A DNA stretch of 64,000 nt from Melastoma dodecandrum (Eukaryota; Streptophyta; Magnoliopsida; Myrtales; Melastomataceae): contig JARUPY010000365.1 of the NCBI GenBank assembly GCA_029817715.1, forward strand, positions 774,001 through 838,000, written 5' to 3'. A program made the translations under genes and the position numbers. Within the stretch, counting starts at the first letter, position 1. The number at the start of each line of letters is the position of its first letter. This document shows positions 35,249 through 46,205 of this stretch, piece by piece. Under the pieces are notes generated by a model, which saw only the letters and a program-made list of their open reading frames with translations, was not told the origin of the DNA and ran no database searches.

Positions 35249-35609
35249 AACTCGGAAGGTAAAAAGAAGGGCTCACTTCCAGGTTTCCTCTATCGCCCGC
35301 CCCTCGCTGAGTTAATATTTTTACATCTTGTGTAGCGAGTGAGGGAGAAACGTAGGGTAGCTACCGGAAATCTTTACCGATTCGTCGGGCAGTTAATCCC
35401 GAAGTTGTGAAACTATCTGTTGATCACGGTCTTCAGTCGACAAAGTTAGAGAAAGGGATGAAATCAGGGAGGTTTTCCTGTGCGTGCTTCCGAGGAAGCA
35501 AGGAATATAAGTAGAGCAGTGTCTAAAGAAACATGCCTCCCCCTGATTATTGAGTTATGTCACCAACAGTAATATGGTTGTGGTCCGGACCATTTAATTG
35601 AAAATGTAA

Positions 35610-36407
35610 GGGCCTGTTTGTTATAAGAAAACTGATTCAATTTTCAATTTCGGTGAAAATGAAAAATAGAAACGTTTTCTGTTTTTATTTTTAGTTTTTA
35701 GAAAACTTGCTTGTTAGTGTTGTTTTCATTTTATAAAAATATTTTTAATAATCAAAATAATAATCAGACACATTCAACAATAATTAAAGCAAAAAACCAC
35801 CCACGGAACCCAGAACAAAAAATCATCATCAGCAGCCACAAACATTACATAAACACCAATCGGCTTCCATAAATTTCATGCCCATAAACAATAATTATTG
35901 AAAACCATTACAAATCTCAAAAAATAAACCAAACCCATAAAATACCCACAGCACAAGAGCAAGCAAAAGCCTTTTAGCGATGATAAGAAGACGATTTTGA
36001 TGGAAGGGCCTTCTGTTGTTCTTCTCGAAAGGTAACCCTAGATCGATTTCAGCCAAGCAAATAGATGACTACGAGTAAGGGGAAAAAAAAAGGGAAGGGA
36101 CAATGAAAGATGATGACTATCCTCGGAGAAAAAAAGACCGGAAAGCGGGACAAGGAAATATGATGACTACCCTCGGAAAAAAAAAAAGACCGGGAAGAGC
36201 TCCCGCCCTAAGAAATCAGAAAACGAAAAGGAGAAAACAACTTTAAGTGGGTTTCATTTATAAAAGAAAAAAAGGAAAACATGGATATGGGTTTTCCTCG
36301 AAAAGAAAACTAGTTTTTCAATGTTTTCGATAAACAAACGCGTTTTTTATAAATTTTCAAAACTGAAAACAGGAAACTGGACCGCTTTTCGTCAAACAAA
36401 CAGGCCC
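35610..36407. mobile_element. Non-autonomous TIR transposon (MITE-like, 798 bp)
   Basis: The ends are GGGCCTGTTTG (35610-35620) and its exact complement CAAACAGGCCC (36397-36407), with further imperfect complementarity of A/T-rich subterminal sequence (AAAACTG, GTTTTC). The GGGCCTGTTTG end resembles Tourist/Harbinger-type elements. The flanks read TAA on the left and TTAA on the right, compatible with a TAA duplication if one extra T belongs to the right end. No transposase is present. An internal tandem repeat lies at 36097-36196. Confidence 0.7.
36097..36196. repeat. Two-copy 50-bp tandem repeat inside the TIR element
   Basis: Two adjacent ~50-bp units share the pattern GGGACAA.GAAA.ATGATGACTA followed by CCTCGGA, an A-run and AGACCGG. 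The copies differ by a few bases and by A-run length. Confidence 0.7.
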
Positions 36408-36783
36408 TTAAGGTTTACACAAACGGAAAGTATTTCCTTTTCCCTTTTTTCTTAAAACTATTTCCCCAGATATGATTGTGGTCCGTCCCATGTCCTTGTC
36501 GGTCCTTTATTATTATTATTTTGATAAAATCCAAACAAGCCTCACATTTTTAAGGAAAAAACATTAACATAAATTTATCGTAATTAGTTAAGCAAAGAAG
36601 AACAATTATTATACAATTGAGAAAAGCCGTTCTTGTAATGTAATATGTTCGTCTTCCCTGCCGGCTTGAAGTAGAAGAAGAAGAAGAAGACGAAGAAGAA
36701 GCTTTTTCGTTCCTCTCAAATGATCTGCTGCACTGGCGACGCCTCCGCCGCCTTCTTCTTCTTCCTCCCTAACCGATTATACG

Positions 36784-39700
36784 ATGGAAAATCATCGTTG
36801 GAACCCCGATAACAATCCCTCCGTCTCCGGTCAGCGCGTCTACTTCGTCTCTCTCAGGTCCCTTCCCCCCATCAAGATCTTATCACCACCCCGCCTTTAC
36901 CTTCCTTTTGCGGTTCTTTTTTCCATCACTCTCGTCGGATTCTTTACTCGTTGATCGATTCTTGCGTCCTTTTTTTTTTTTATTTTTCGTTAGGTGGTGG
37001 AAGGACGCGCAAGATTTGGTTCCCGATGGTGCTGCGGAGGGGAAAACCGGGAAGGCCGCGGCCGCGGTCTACGTGGCAACATCTGCGTCATTGTACACGG
37101 TGCCGTTGAGGTTGATCAATACTATGTTCAGTTCGGATCTGGCGTTTAATTTGAAGAGAGAGGAGGGCGGAGTGGGAGTACCGGAATGGGGAAGGGGTTA
37201 GGGGGGATGGGGACGGGGAAGTCGGTGTGTCCGGGAAGGGATTTCGCCTTGATCTCGGGGGGAAATGTGGGTCCAAGCACTTAAGTGGTGAGGGCGCTGG
37301 TTTGCTCCATGTGCTATCCACTCTTTCATTATTTAAATGCGGTTTGATGTGGTAGAAGTGGTTAGGTTGTTCTACTGTTGCTTTAGGGATAGGTTCAGCA
37401 TCCGCGAGTAATGTGGCTTCTTTCATTATTCTGTCCATTTTACAAGGTCCTTTATGACCTTTATGTTTGCAGGCATAGTGATTCTAAAGCTTCTCTGAAG
37501 AGCAATAAAAACTTTTCAGCCGTTGAAGATGATATGTCCGACGTTTATCCGTTGCAATTAAGATTCTCCATTCCAAAGGAAACAAACTCTCTGTCCCTCA
37601 AAATTTGCAAAAAGGTAAGCCTTGCTTGACAGGCTTGTCCTATTTTCTCGATTTCTTTTTTCGTTTATTTGGCTCATATTGATTTATTTCCGATAATGAG
37701 GTTATAGTATTAGTTTCAGTATAGAACCTGTGGGAATACCGATTTCCACTTAGCTTTACCTGGCTCAGCCGATCGTGTCTGGTCTGCAATGATTATGCAT
37801 ACAATAAATGTCTTGTCAAAGTTCTCTAAAGTTGAAGCCGGTCCATCAAAGGGCTGTTGTTTGATTTTATAGCTAACTTCTGCTTTACTTGAAACACGAT
37901 CTTTCTCTTTTATCTTGGTAGGATAATACCAATGAGCTTTTTAAGAGAGCGTGCCGGATATTTGGTGTCGATACCGAGCTGGTAATTATTCTGCTTTTCC
38001 TTCTTTTTGAATATTGTGTTATCTTTGGACAGAGGTGGATGGGTTCTGACACCTTCTGTTGCACAGTTGCGCATCTGGGACTTTTCTGGTCATATAAAGC
38101 AATATTTCTTGAATGGATGTAATGGCTTCACAAATGATTATCAAAAGCAGTCAGATCTGGGGGTAATGTCTTTAGTTTCAAGCTTCCTTAAAATCTTGAC
38201 GGCTGCGCTGAAACTTCTCCCTTAGGTTGATTTTGTTTGCTGTGTAATTATTTTCCCGGCCTCCCTCTTTAAAGGTTGTCCTGGAGTTGCAAATCTATGG
38301 CTTGTCAGATTCTCTGTAATGCAGAGAGGGCAGGAAAGAGGAGAAAAGATCACCTTATTGTAATGGTAGCAGTAGTGGTCTATTTAATCCGCTGAATGGA
38401 AGCACAAACAATGGGGGATTTGGCTCTTTCTGTGCAAACCTGTCAGGATTTAGTTGAAGTTCAGAAGGGGGTTCTGTTGGATTGACTGGATTGCAGAACC
38501 TTGACAACACTTGCTTCATGAACAGCTCTTTCCAGTGCTTAGCCCACACACCAGAACTTGTTGATTATTTTCTTGGAGATTATGCCACAGAAATAAATCA
38601 TGGGAACCCTTTGGTAATGAATGTATGTCCTGCTTCCAATTATTCTGTTTTTAGCAATTGTTCCTTGTTTTATGTGGGGCTACCATACCGGGCCTTTGTT
38701 TGTTTGGAACTAATTCTAATTCATTTTGGTAGGGAGAGATTGCCTTAGAATTTGGGGATTTGTTGAGAAAATTATGGGCTCCCGGAGCAACTCCCATTGC
38801 CCCAAGGACATTCAAAGCAAAGCTTGCTCTGTTTGCTCCTCAATTTAGTGGATACAATCAGCATGATTCTCAGGTTGAAGTTATTTTTTGCTTACGTGAA
38901 CCTTTTAGACATTTTTATCTTGATCAGGTATCTCTAAATGCATCAGGAACTCTTAGTTTTTCTGTTGGATGGTCTTCATGAGGATCTTAATCGGGTAAAA
39001 TGCAAACCGTACGTGGAAGCCAAGGATTCTGAAGGACGACCAGATGAAGAAGTTGCTGACGAATACTGGAATTATCACTTTGCTCTTTGCCTGAGATATT
39101 CAAATCTGGCATTGTGGGTAAAAGTGGTCGAGAGTCTATTTCCTTGTACAAATGTCTTGAAACCTTCCTGACAGAGGAGCCCTTGGGGCCAGAAGACATG
39201 TGGTTAGTGGTTTTGTTTCTCAAACTCATGCTATGCTGTATAATTTGCCGAGTTTTGGTGGTAAGATTCGGTGTTACTTGTTGCTTTATTTCATCTACTG
39301 AGTTATCAAACAGCCCTCTTTAGAATGTGTTTGATGGGTCACATGCTACTGAGGATTCTCCCCGTTTAGAAATATGCATACGTGTTTTTTTTAGGCAACT
39401 GAGCACTCTTCAACAGGCAGCAATTTCTCTCTGTTCTATCAAACTTCTGTTTAAGAAAGCCCCTGGCAGATTGTCACCGTTGCATTATTTATTGTTTATA
39501 TTTATATTCCCTGCGCTTGTTCCTGGCAGGATTTTGATTTTAGTTGCTTTCTCGTGCGAGATTGCTGGAGAAAAGCTAGGCTGATTGACTCAAATTGATG
39601 TGTCTACCATAAAGCAAAAGAACCCTAAAATGCTGTAGGATTAAGATGCTTACATGCCTATTCAGGTATTGTCCTGGTTGCAAGGAACATCGCCAAGCTA

Positions 39701-40368
39701 GCAAAAAGTTGGACCATTGGAGACTGCCTGAGATTTTGGTGGTCCATTTGAAAAGGTTCTCCTACAGTCGATTCATGAAAACCAAGTTGGAGACCTTTGT
39801 TGACTTTCCCATCAGTGATCTTGATCTTTCAGCTTACGTCAGCCACAGAAACGTGAAACAAACCAATCGATATATGCTTTATGCTATGAGCAATCATCAC
39901 GGAAGCATGGGAGGAGGTCATTATACTGCATTTGTCCATGTGAGCTTTCTTCTCGAATATGTCACTTTTGAATTTTGTGACTGGGATATATAAATTTCCT
40001 CAAAACTCAATATAGTTAAAAGGACTTACTTTTTTGCTCTGTATGTATGACATATCTCTCACCCTACATTGTATGTCATGGGCTCCATCAGAATACCATT
40101 GTTTTTGTTAACATTACTAAACGTCTTCTGCAATGTTCCATGTCCACCTTCATTGCATATATTTTCAATTCTTTAAGGGAAAAGTTGATACTAAGCATGT
40201 ACAAATCGCCCGCCCTTGTTACTTGAGACAGACATTAGGTTTTGCCGATAGCTGATTGTAGTTTAATCGTTGGACAATGCAGCATGGGGTGTCCGCCCGA
40301 TCAGTGTTGACAAGATCAAAACTTCGGCGGGCTATGTACTGTTTTACAGAAGAGTCGTCGGAACATAG
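36784..40368 (+). pseudogene. UBP8-type ubiquitin-specific protease, decayed intron-bearing copy
   Basis: Clear similarity to plant UBP8-class deubiquitinases with original introns still in place, so a duplicated rather than retrocopied gene. Recognisable blocks: MENHRWNPDNNPSVSGQRVY, WWKDAQD, LRIWDFSGHIKQ, the Cys box [19 protein letters not shown] (the family NLGNTC Gly is Asp), [32 protein letters not shown], [17 protein letters not shown] [26 protein letters not shown], and the His box [20 protein letters not shown]. Damage: at least three frame changes at 37165-37265, an in-frame TAA at 38317-38319, and loss of roughly 400 codons near 39084 that fuses DEYWNYHFA out of frame to the LPEIFKSG block (removing one zinc-knuckle half). 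The WYDFDD segment near 40285 is also missing before a shifted SVDKIKTSAGYVLFY end. It cannot encode the normal enzyme; truncated products remain possible. Confidence 0.88.
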
Positions 40369-42110
40369 AAATCAATCAAATCAAATTTACTGAAGATTCG
40401 GGGACTCCAGCTCAGGCAGCAATTGTTATTGAAGCCGTCCCATTTTTGGTCGTTTGATTTTTTGCAGGTGTCATTGTGTAGTATCATTATTTTATTGATT
40501 TCAGGGTTAGGAAAGAGGAGATTGTGAGCACAGAAGTAACATAATTAGTTGCTTAGAGAAACTAACAACTTTTAACCATTAGAATTAAGTTAGCTTTGCC
40601 GATTCTTTGGGTTCACTTGTGTTTGGACTTGTAAGACTGATGGCCGAAGCAACATCATGGCGAGATATATTCTGCTCATCTGTCTTTTATCTTCCATTCA
40701 AGCTCGTTGTTGTTCTTCCCTACGCTGCTGCTGTTCACATTCTGGTCTTGCGGTTAGTATTCTGGTGTCTTTCATTTCCTTAAGAGCAGTATGCTATGCA
40801 GGCTAGTTCCTCGATGTACTGGACGTATTTCGTGTAATTATCTATTAGAATTCCACCTTGTTCTTATTGTTAGAATTATATTTATGTTTCCTTTGGTCTT
40901 TGCTCTTTATACTTGTTGGGAAGCAGAAAGGGATGCAAATTAGGTGGGGGTAACCCCGGAGAGATTTTTCTTGCACATTAAATTTCCAGATGGAGACAAC
41001 TTTTGCATTGACTAGGTATTTGATGCATCCTGTCAACAGTTCTTTGCTAGAAGTAGATCCTCAGGATGGAAACATTTGGCCGTGGTCATTTTTCTTTTTC
41101 TGAGCAAGTGAATTGGTATGGTTTGGGAAGGAATAGCCCCTTGTCTGGTCAGCAACAGGAAATTACTTAACGCCCTATAAAACCCATTACTGGCAAATCT
41201 TAGTGGCCTTTTAGGATTACTTTTTTTTTTCTTTTTCTTTCTTTTGCATGATGTGGGGTGCATTCTCTCATTACCGTGGGGTGGTGGGGATGTGAGTTGG
41301 ACCACGTTTCGCTTCTCATTTTTCCTTTTCAGTGTAAGATGTGACGGGACCTTCTTTGATTGTGGGCAGAGATCGTATAGTACGACTTAAAGGCAAGGAG
41401 GACCACCACCACCACCACCACCATTACTTGGTTCCAATCCCCACCTTGGTGTTCAAAGGTATTTCGGTTTATTGTGTCTTGGCATGATTTCCGGGGAAAT
41501 TTAGGAACATTCAATTACTTGCATGGAAGTGGGACATCTGCATTTAATGTTGGGTGATTGAGGGCGGTGTGGTCATGCTTCTTGGGTATATGTGGTTGGT
41601 CACTACTTGCCTTTTTGGAGGAGGTTTAACTTATCTTGAAGGGGTTACTTTTGTCTTGATTTGATTACAGCTCTGCCCTCAGATCACTTGTAACGTGTGA
41701 TTCTCCCATAGTTATGGTTGGAAACAAAGTGTAGCCCACACATCCCATCCCAAATACTTCACCTCATAGAAAATCACATCCCATCTGATCTCTTTTGGCA
41801 GCTTCCCTCGTGCTGTGACGTGACACTGGGTGGATCCAATCCCCCCCAACTATTATACACGTATTTTATATATTAGAAGAATTCATTTTCTGTGTCATGT
41901 GTCAGATGGGGTTGTAAATTGATTTCTGTATGTGGTTATTTTGTGTTTTCGACAGAGACAAAGAAGAGGACCCGCACTCGAAGGCAGAGAAGCAGAGGAG
42001 GGACATACATCCAAACCAACAAACGAACATGATTTGACATTTCAGATTCTCCTACTGTTCCCACCCCCTCAATTCGGACACAGCCTTTTTTTTTTCGACA
42101 AATCCCATCA

Positions 42111-42142
<32 letters not shown>

Positions 42143-42979
42143 AGCTGCAGCTAATTATTACCAGAAAAACACATAAAAGTAACACGCCCACAACAGTAGG
42201 AGAATGATTCCAGCCATGAGCATAACAAAATTATGAACAGTGAGTACACTAGTGATTTGTGCATCCTTTGCACATAGAATTGGGGAGGGGGGAAGGTATT
42301 ATGTTATGTTTGCATTTGGGGTGGGAGTATATATACATGATGTTTGGGGATCATCTTTACTGGGTATACATGCATCATATTCGGGTTGTCATTGATTTCG
42401 CTGCCCCCCCTCCCTCCAGGGGGTGGTGGTGCTTTTCAGACAAGGACCTCCGATTCCTAGTCACGTCCCTTTCGCCCCCTCTCTGACTCGTTTACATTTA
42501 ATTTCTCATTTTATATAGAAAAAAAAGGATATAATAATATATTGCTTGTTCCTGGCGGAAATGGAAGCAAAACACCATTATCAACAGTAGTTATTACAAA
42601 TAAAAGACCAGCCTCACCAAAAGCTTTACGGACAAAGAAAGACGAAAGAGGCTATATATAAAAATGAAGGAGTTCAAGTTCTCCAAAGTCGAGTGATTTG
42701 AATTTTTTTTTTTTAAAAAAGAATGTGCATTCACATAAAAATTACAAAAGGAGGGGGGGGGGGTGTTATTATTGATCGCTCACTCACTTAAAATCACAAT
42801 ACTCTTTTTTTATATATATTAAACTGATAGATTGTGATATTACCACATCATCCTCGTATTCGTCTTCTTCGTCCTCCGGATTTCGTTTTAGGGTTGTTGT
42901 GGAAGGGAAGTGATGATGTCTGTCTCTCCTCTCTTCCCCCCTCATTCTTTTCCTTTTTTTTCTTTTCTTTTTTAACTTT
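40369..42979. other. Intergenic between UBP8 remnant and YABBY gene
   Basis: No supported gene. An ATG frame at 40640-40783 (47 aa, MAEATSWRDIFCSSVFYLPF then a hydrophobic stretch) is the only small frame that looks at all protein-like, but I cannot place it. Repeats include (ACC)n near 41401-41424, (CT)n at 42116-42142, and a G-run near 42752. The part next to 42979 is the YABBY 3' UTR. Confidence 0.5.
42116..42142. repeat. (CT)n microsatellite
   Basis: About thirteen CT units. Confidence 0.9.
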
Positions 42980-45900
42980 TTAGAATCCATGAGACTTGAG
43001 TGTTGCATCCCCAGCAATGGCTTGATTGTGATTACTCCCTTGCTTGTTCCCGTCCAGCTTCAGCCCGAAGTGGATGTGCGGAAAATGCGCCCACTGCCCT
43101 TGTTTGAAGAGAAAATAAATGAATAAAAATCTCCAAGTCACTTATCACGGCATGAACATACGGATGCACACGACGCAACTTCCTAACATCATCAGAAAAA
43201 TCCCCGCTTATAAACTGAACTAAAAACCTAATGTGGCCCGATGTGCTTATAATGTAGGGAAATGAAAATCAAAAAACAAGAATCAAATTATAGAGCACTT
43301 TACATTTTTCGCGGCGGTGCTAAAAGCCTCCCTGTGGCTAATATCCGGGTTACTCGCTTTGATCCGCTGGATTTCTTCCCTATGAAAAATAAAAAATAAT
43401 GTTAATATTCAACTTAATTCCATATGCATACACAACAAGTTCTCGAGTAGCTTGAAAGGGAAAGGAAGCCTTATCGAGGATTAGTTTTCAAAGAAGACTT
43501 AGAAAACGAAACTTACTTGATGAACCTGTTGTAAGCAGATGGGACACGTTGTCGTTTCTCGGGCGCTACAAGACACCAGATCAACTGGTTGTCAAAATTC
43601 TTATTACATAGAGGCAGGCATGTAGTGAACATGTAAGCAGTCTCAGTTTAAAGAGAGGGGCAACATTTACCACATTGTATGTTTAGATGTATAAATTCAA
43701 GTGCCATACTATTGGACAAGACAAATTCGAAGCTATCTTTTTCTGGGAGCATGTCAAAATAAATTACAAAGACAAGCCTGGGAAAGAAAAAACAAAAGTG
43801 TAAAAAGGACTTGACATGATGCCATTATTGTATATATATAGAAATACATAGGACCAATTTCCCACATCTATCACTGGTTTTGCTTTGCCACCCCATGTTT
43901 AATGTCACCATGAATATTGAAGTGTCAAAAGAATCAAAGAGTCGATGAAAACCCATGAATTAAAAATAAAACTTTGGGTCCTTTTGATCAGCCTTATTAC
44001 TTTGCTTTTTTTTTTATGAAAGCATGCCAGTTGCTCCCCTCCACCCCCACCCACTCATGAAATCTGCTTCGCCATCACCCACCAAAAAGGCAAGACCAAA
44101 AGTATATTTCATTCTTGAGAGAGAAAGATCATGCAGTGAAGAGTTCAATCCATATAGTTTGGGTTTATATGCAGGAATTTAAATCACAATCAGGGAAAGA
44201 GTAGATGCTTACGGCGAATTGGGAGCAGCTTCGGCTGTTCATGCTCCAAAGATTCGTAGGGCGAGCTGAGCCTCTTCGCTTTGGACGATGACGACGACCC
44301 GTTTCCCCTAATCGCGCCCTCTGTTGGGCTCACGAGCGGCTGCTGCTTCTGGCAATTTCGTTTTAGGAATGACAACCATTTCATGTCGGTTAATCAGACT
44401 ACTACTCAAGGAAGAAAACCTGGACTAACATTTAGGAAATGTTGGCAGTTATGTTCAGTGTCCTTGCTTACGATCAATCAAACCGATTAACACACTGTGA
44501 TTACTTCCATCAACTGTCGGCACAACTCTACATGCGCGTATCGGTCTCATTACAAGAGCACATTCATGATTGCAATTTATGATGCTCGATGCTTTTTTTT
44601 TTCCTCATGTTTTGCTGACATAAAGTTACAAGGCGATAGAATAATTTCGACCCAGAAAAAGAAAAGAGAAAAGGGAGGGGGAGGCACAGTGAATGGGAGA
44701 TATCAACCCAACCTGAGGGTCTTGAATAGGGAGAGGCTGGAGGGAAGCGGCCATGTTCACAGAGAGCAAGTTCGCGCAGTGCCCGCATCGCACTGTGACG
44801 ATCGTGAACAAGCTGCTGCTCGGGACGCTCACCTGAAGCCGAATTAGTTTCGCCCGGAAAAGAAGAAGGAAAGAAAAAAAGGGACCTCAGTCTCTCATGT
44901 AAAAAGCCACAACAAACAAGGGTATGATCATGATCTGATTTTAAAAGAGTATGCACCGGGAGAAAGGAGAACTTCCCTTCTTTTTCTATTTTCTGTCTGT
45001 ATGTTTTTTGTTGGTTGAGAGGGTAAACAAAGGATAGTCGCATGCTTTCTCAGCAGTGTATCAACAGGGGACTCTCATTTAGCAATTCCCATGAAATTTT
45101 TTTTTTTAAAGAAGAAAAAGCCCCTCCCCCCCAAAAAAGAAGTGATGCTGTTAATTAGATAGAGGAGAAGTTGATCGAGTTCATAACAACTCGATCTAAC
45201 TTTTAGGTTCTGACAGACACACACACCCAAACAAAACTCACTTCTCTCTCTATCTCTAGATATGAAGAGATGATATCATAAAAGAAAGAAGAGAGTTGGG
45301 GGGGGGGGCAACCCTCCAAAGAAAGCGACTTGACCCTGAACCCGAATTCACAACCTAAAATCACCACCACCATTAACGCCACCCTCACCACCACCTCCAG
45401 TCCAACGATCCCCCATCACTCACGTTACACTCCAAAAAAGAAGGGAGAGGAAGTAAAGACGTTTTAAAGCTCTGCTGATCATCGGAACCGGATCTCTCTC
45501 CCTCTCTCTTCATTTCCTCTCTCTTTGTAAGTTGTCTGGAAATTATCTTTTGTTTTTCAGGTGATCAAACAAGCTCTCCGCTTGCTTCCTCCCACCTGAC
45601 CCTAAACCCGATATCACAACCGAGCGTCGATAAAATATGGGTTGATCCGCCATGGTAAGGTAATAAAGAAAAGTATGGCATCATTTTCACCTGGATTATG
45701 CCTTAAAAACTGAAAATAATCACGATAATAGCAAGAAAGGAAAAAAACTCTGCTGGAATGAAACTCGTGAAGAAAGAACTGCAAAGCTGTTTGACTTGGG
45801 GACTTGTTTCTTTTATTTGATTTAAACAAGATAAGAAAGACAGAAAAAAAAACCCTAATTTTTTCAGACCAAAACTTTGTCCGAGCTCTTCTTCAAAACC

Positions 45901-46205
45901 TATTCATCACCACCCAAAAAAAAAAATGATTCAGCCTTCACTTTTGCTCAATTTACGATGGCCTCCGACTCGGATCTCATCTTACATGGCCTCGACATGA
46001 AATCTCAGGAGTCGAAGACATCCAGAGATGTGTGATTTGACTTGGATTCACACCCCCCCCCCTCCCCCCCCCCAAATCCAATATTCATCCGAGAAAAGAA
46101 AACTGGAGGACACGAATGAAATTCAAACAACCGTACCGCGAGAATAGTGTTGCAGAAGTTGCAGTGGACGTAACACACTGGTTCCGTGGACATCTCGAGC
46201 GACAT
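42980..46205 (-). CDS. YABBY2-type transcription factor
   Basis: Plant-specific YABBY factor acting in lateral-organ polarity. Six minus-strand exons (46205-46137, 44832-44713, 44348-44213, 43565-43517, 43379-43304, 43093-42980) give 187 aa. The C2C2 zinc finger uses Cys15, Cys18, Cys39 and Cys42 (CNFC, then RCGHC). The HMG-like YABBY domain (about 109-165) reads [55 protein letters not shown]. The [11 protein letters not shown] tail points to the YAB2 subgroup rather than FIL/YAB3, CRC or INO. All exon phases agree. Intron 1 is unusually long (about 1.3 kb) and has CT/GA-rich stretches near 45485-45530 that could bind GAGA-type factors. MSLEM gives two possible starts; the first ATG was used. 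Confidence 0.93.

Larger units (their letters stand above)
35249..36783. other. Intergenic with TIR element, UBP8-copy promoter
   Basis: The 3' flank of the coiled-coil gene, then the inverted-repeat element at 35610-36407, then about 375 bases leading to the UBP8-like copy, including a (GAA)n run near 36673-36700. No gene is seen. Confidence 0.6.
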
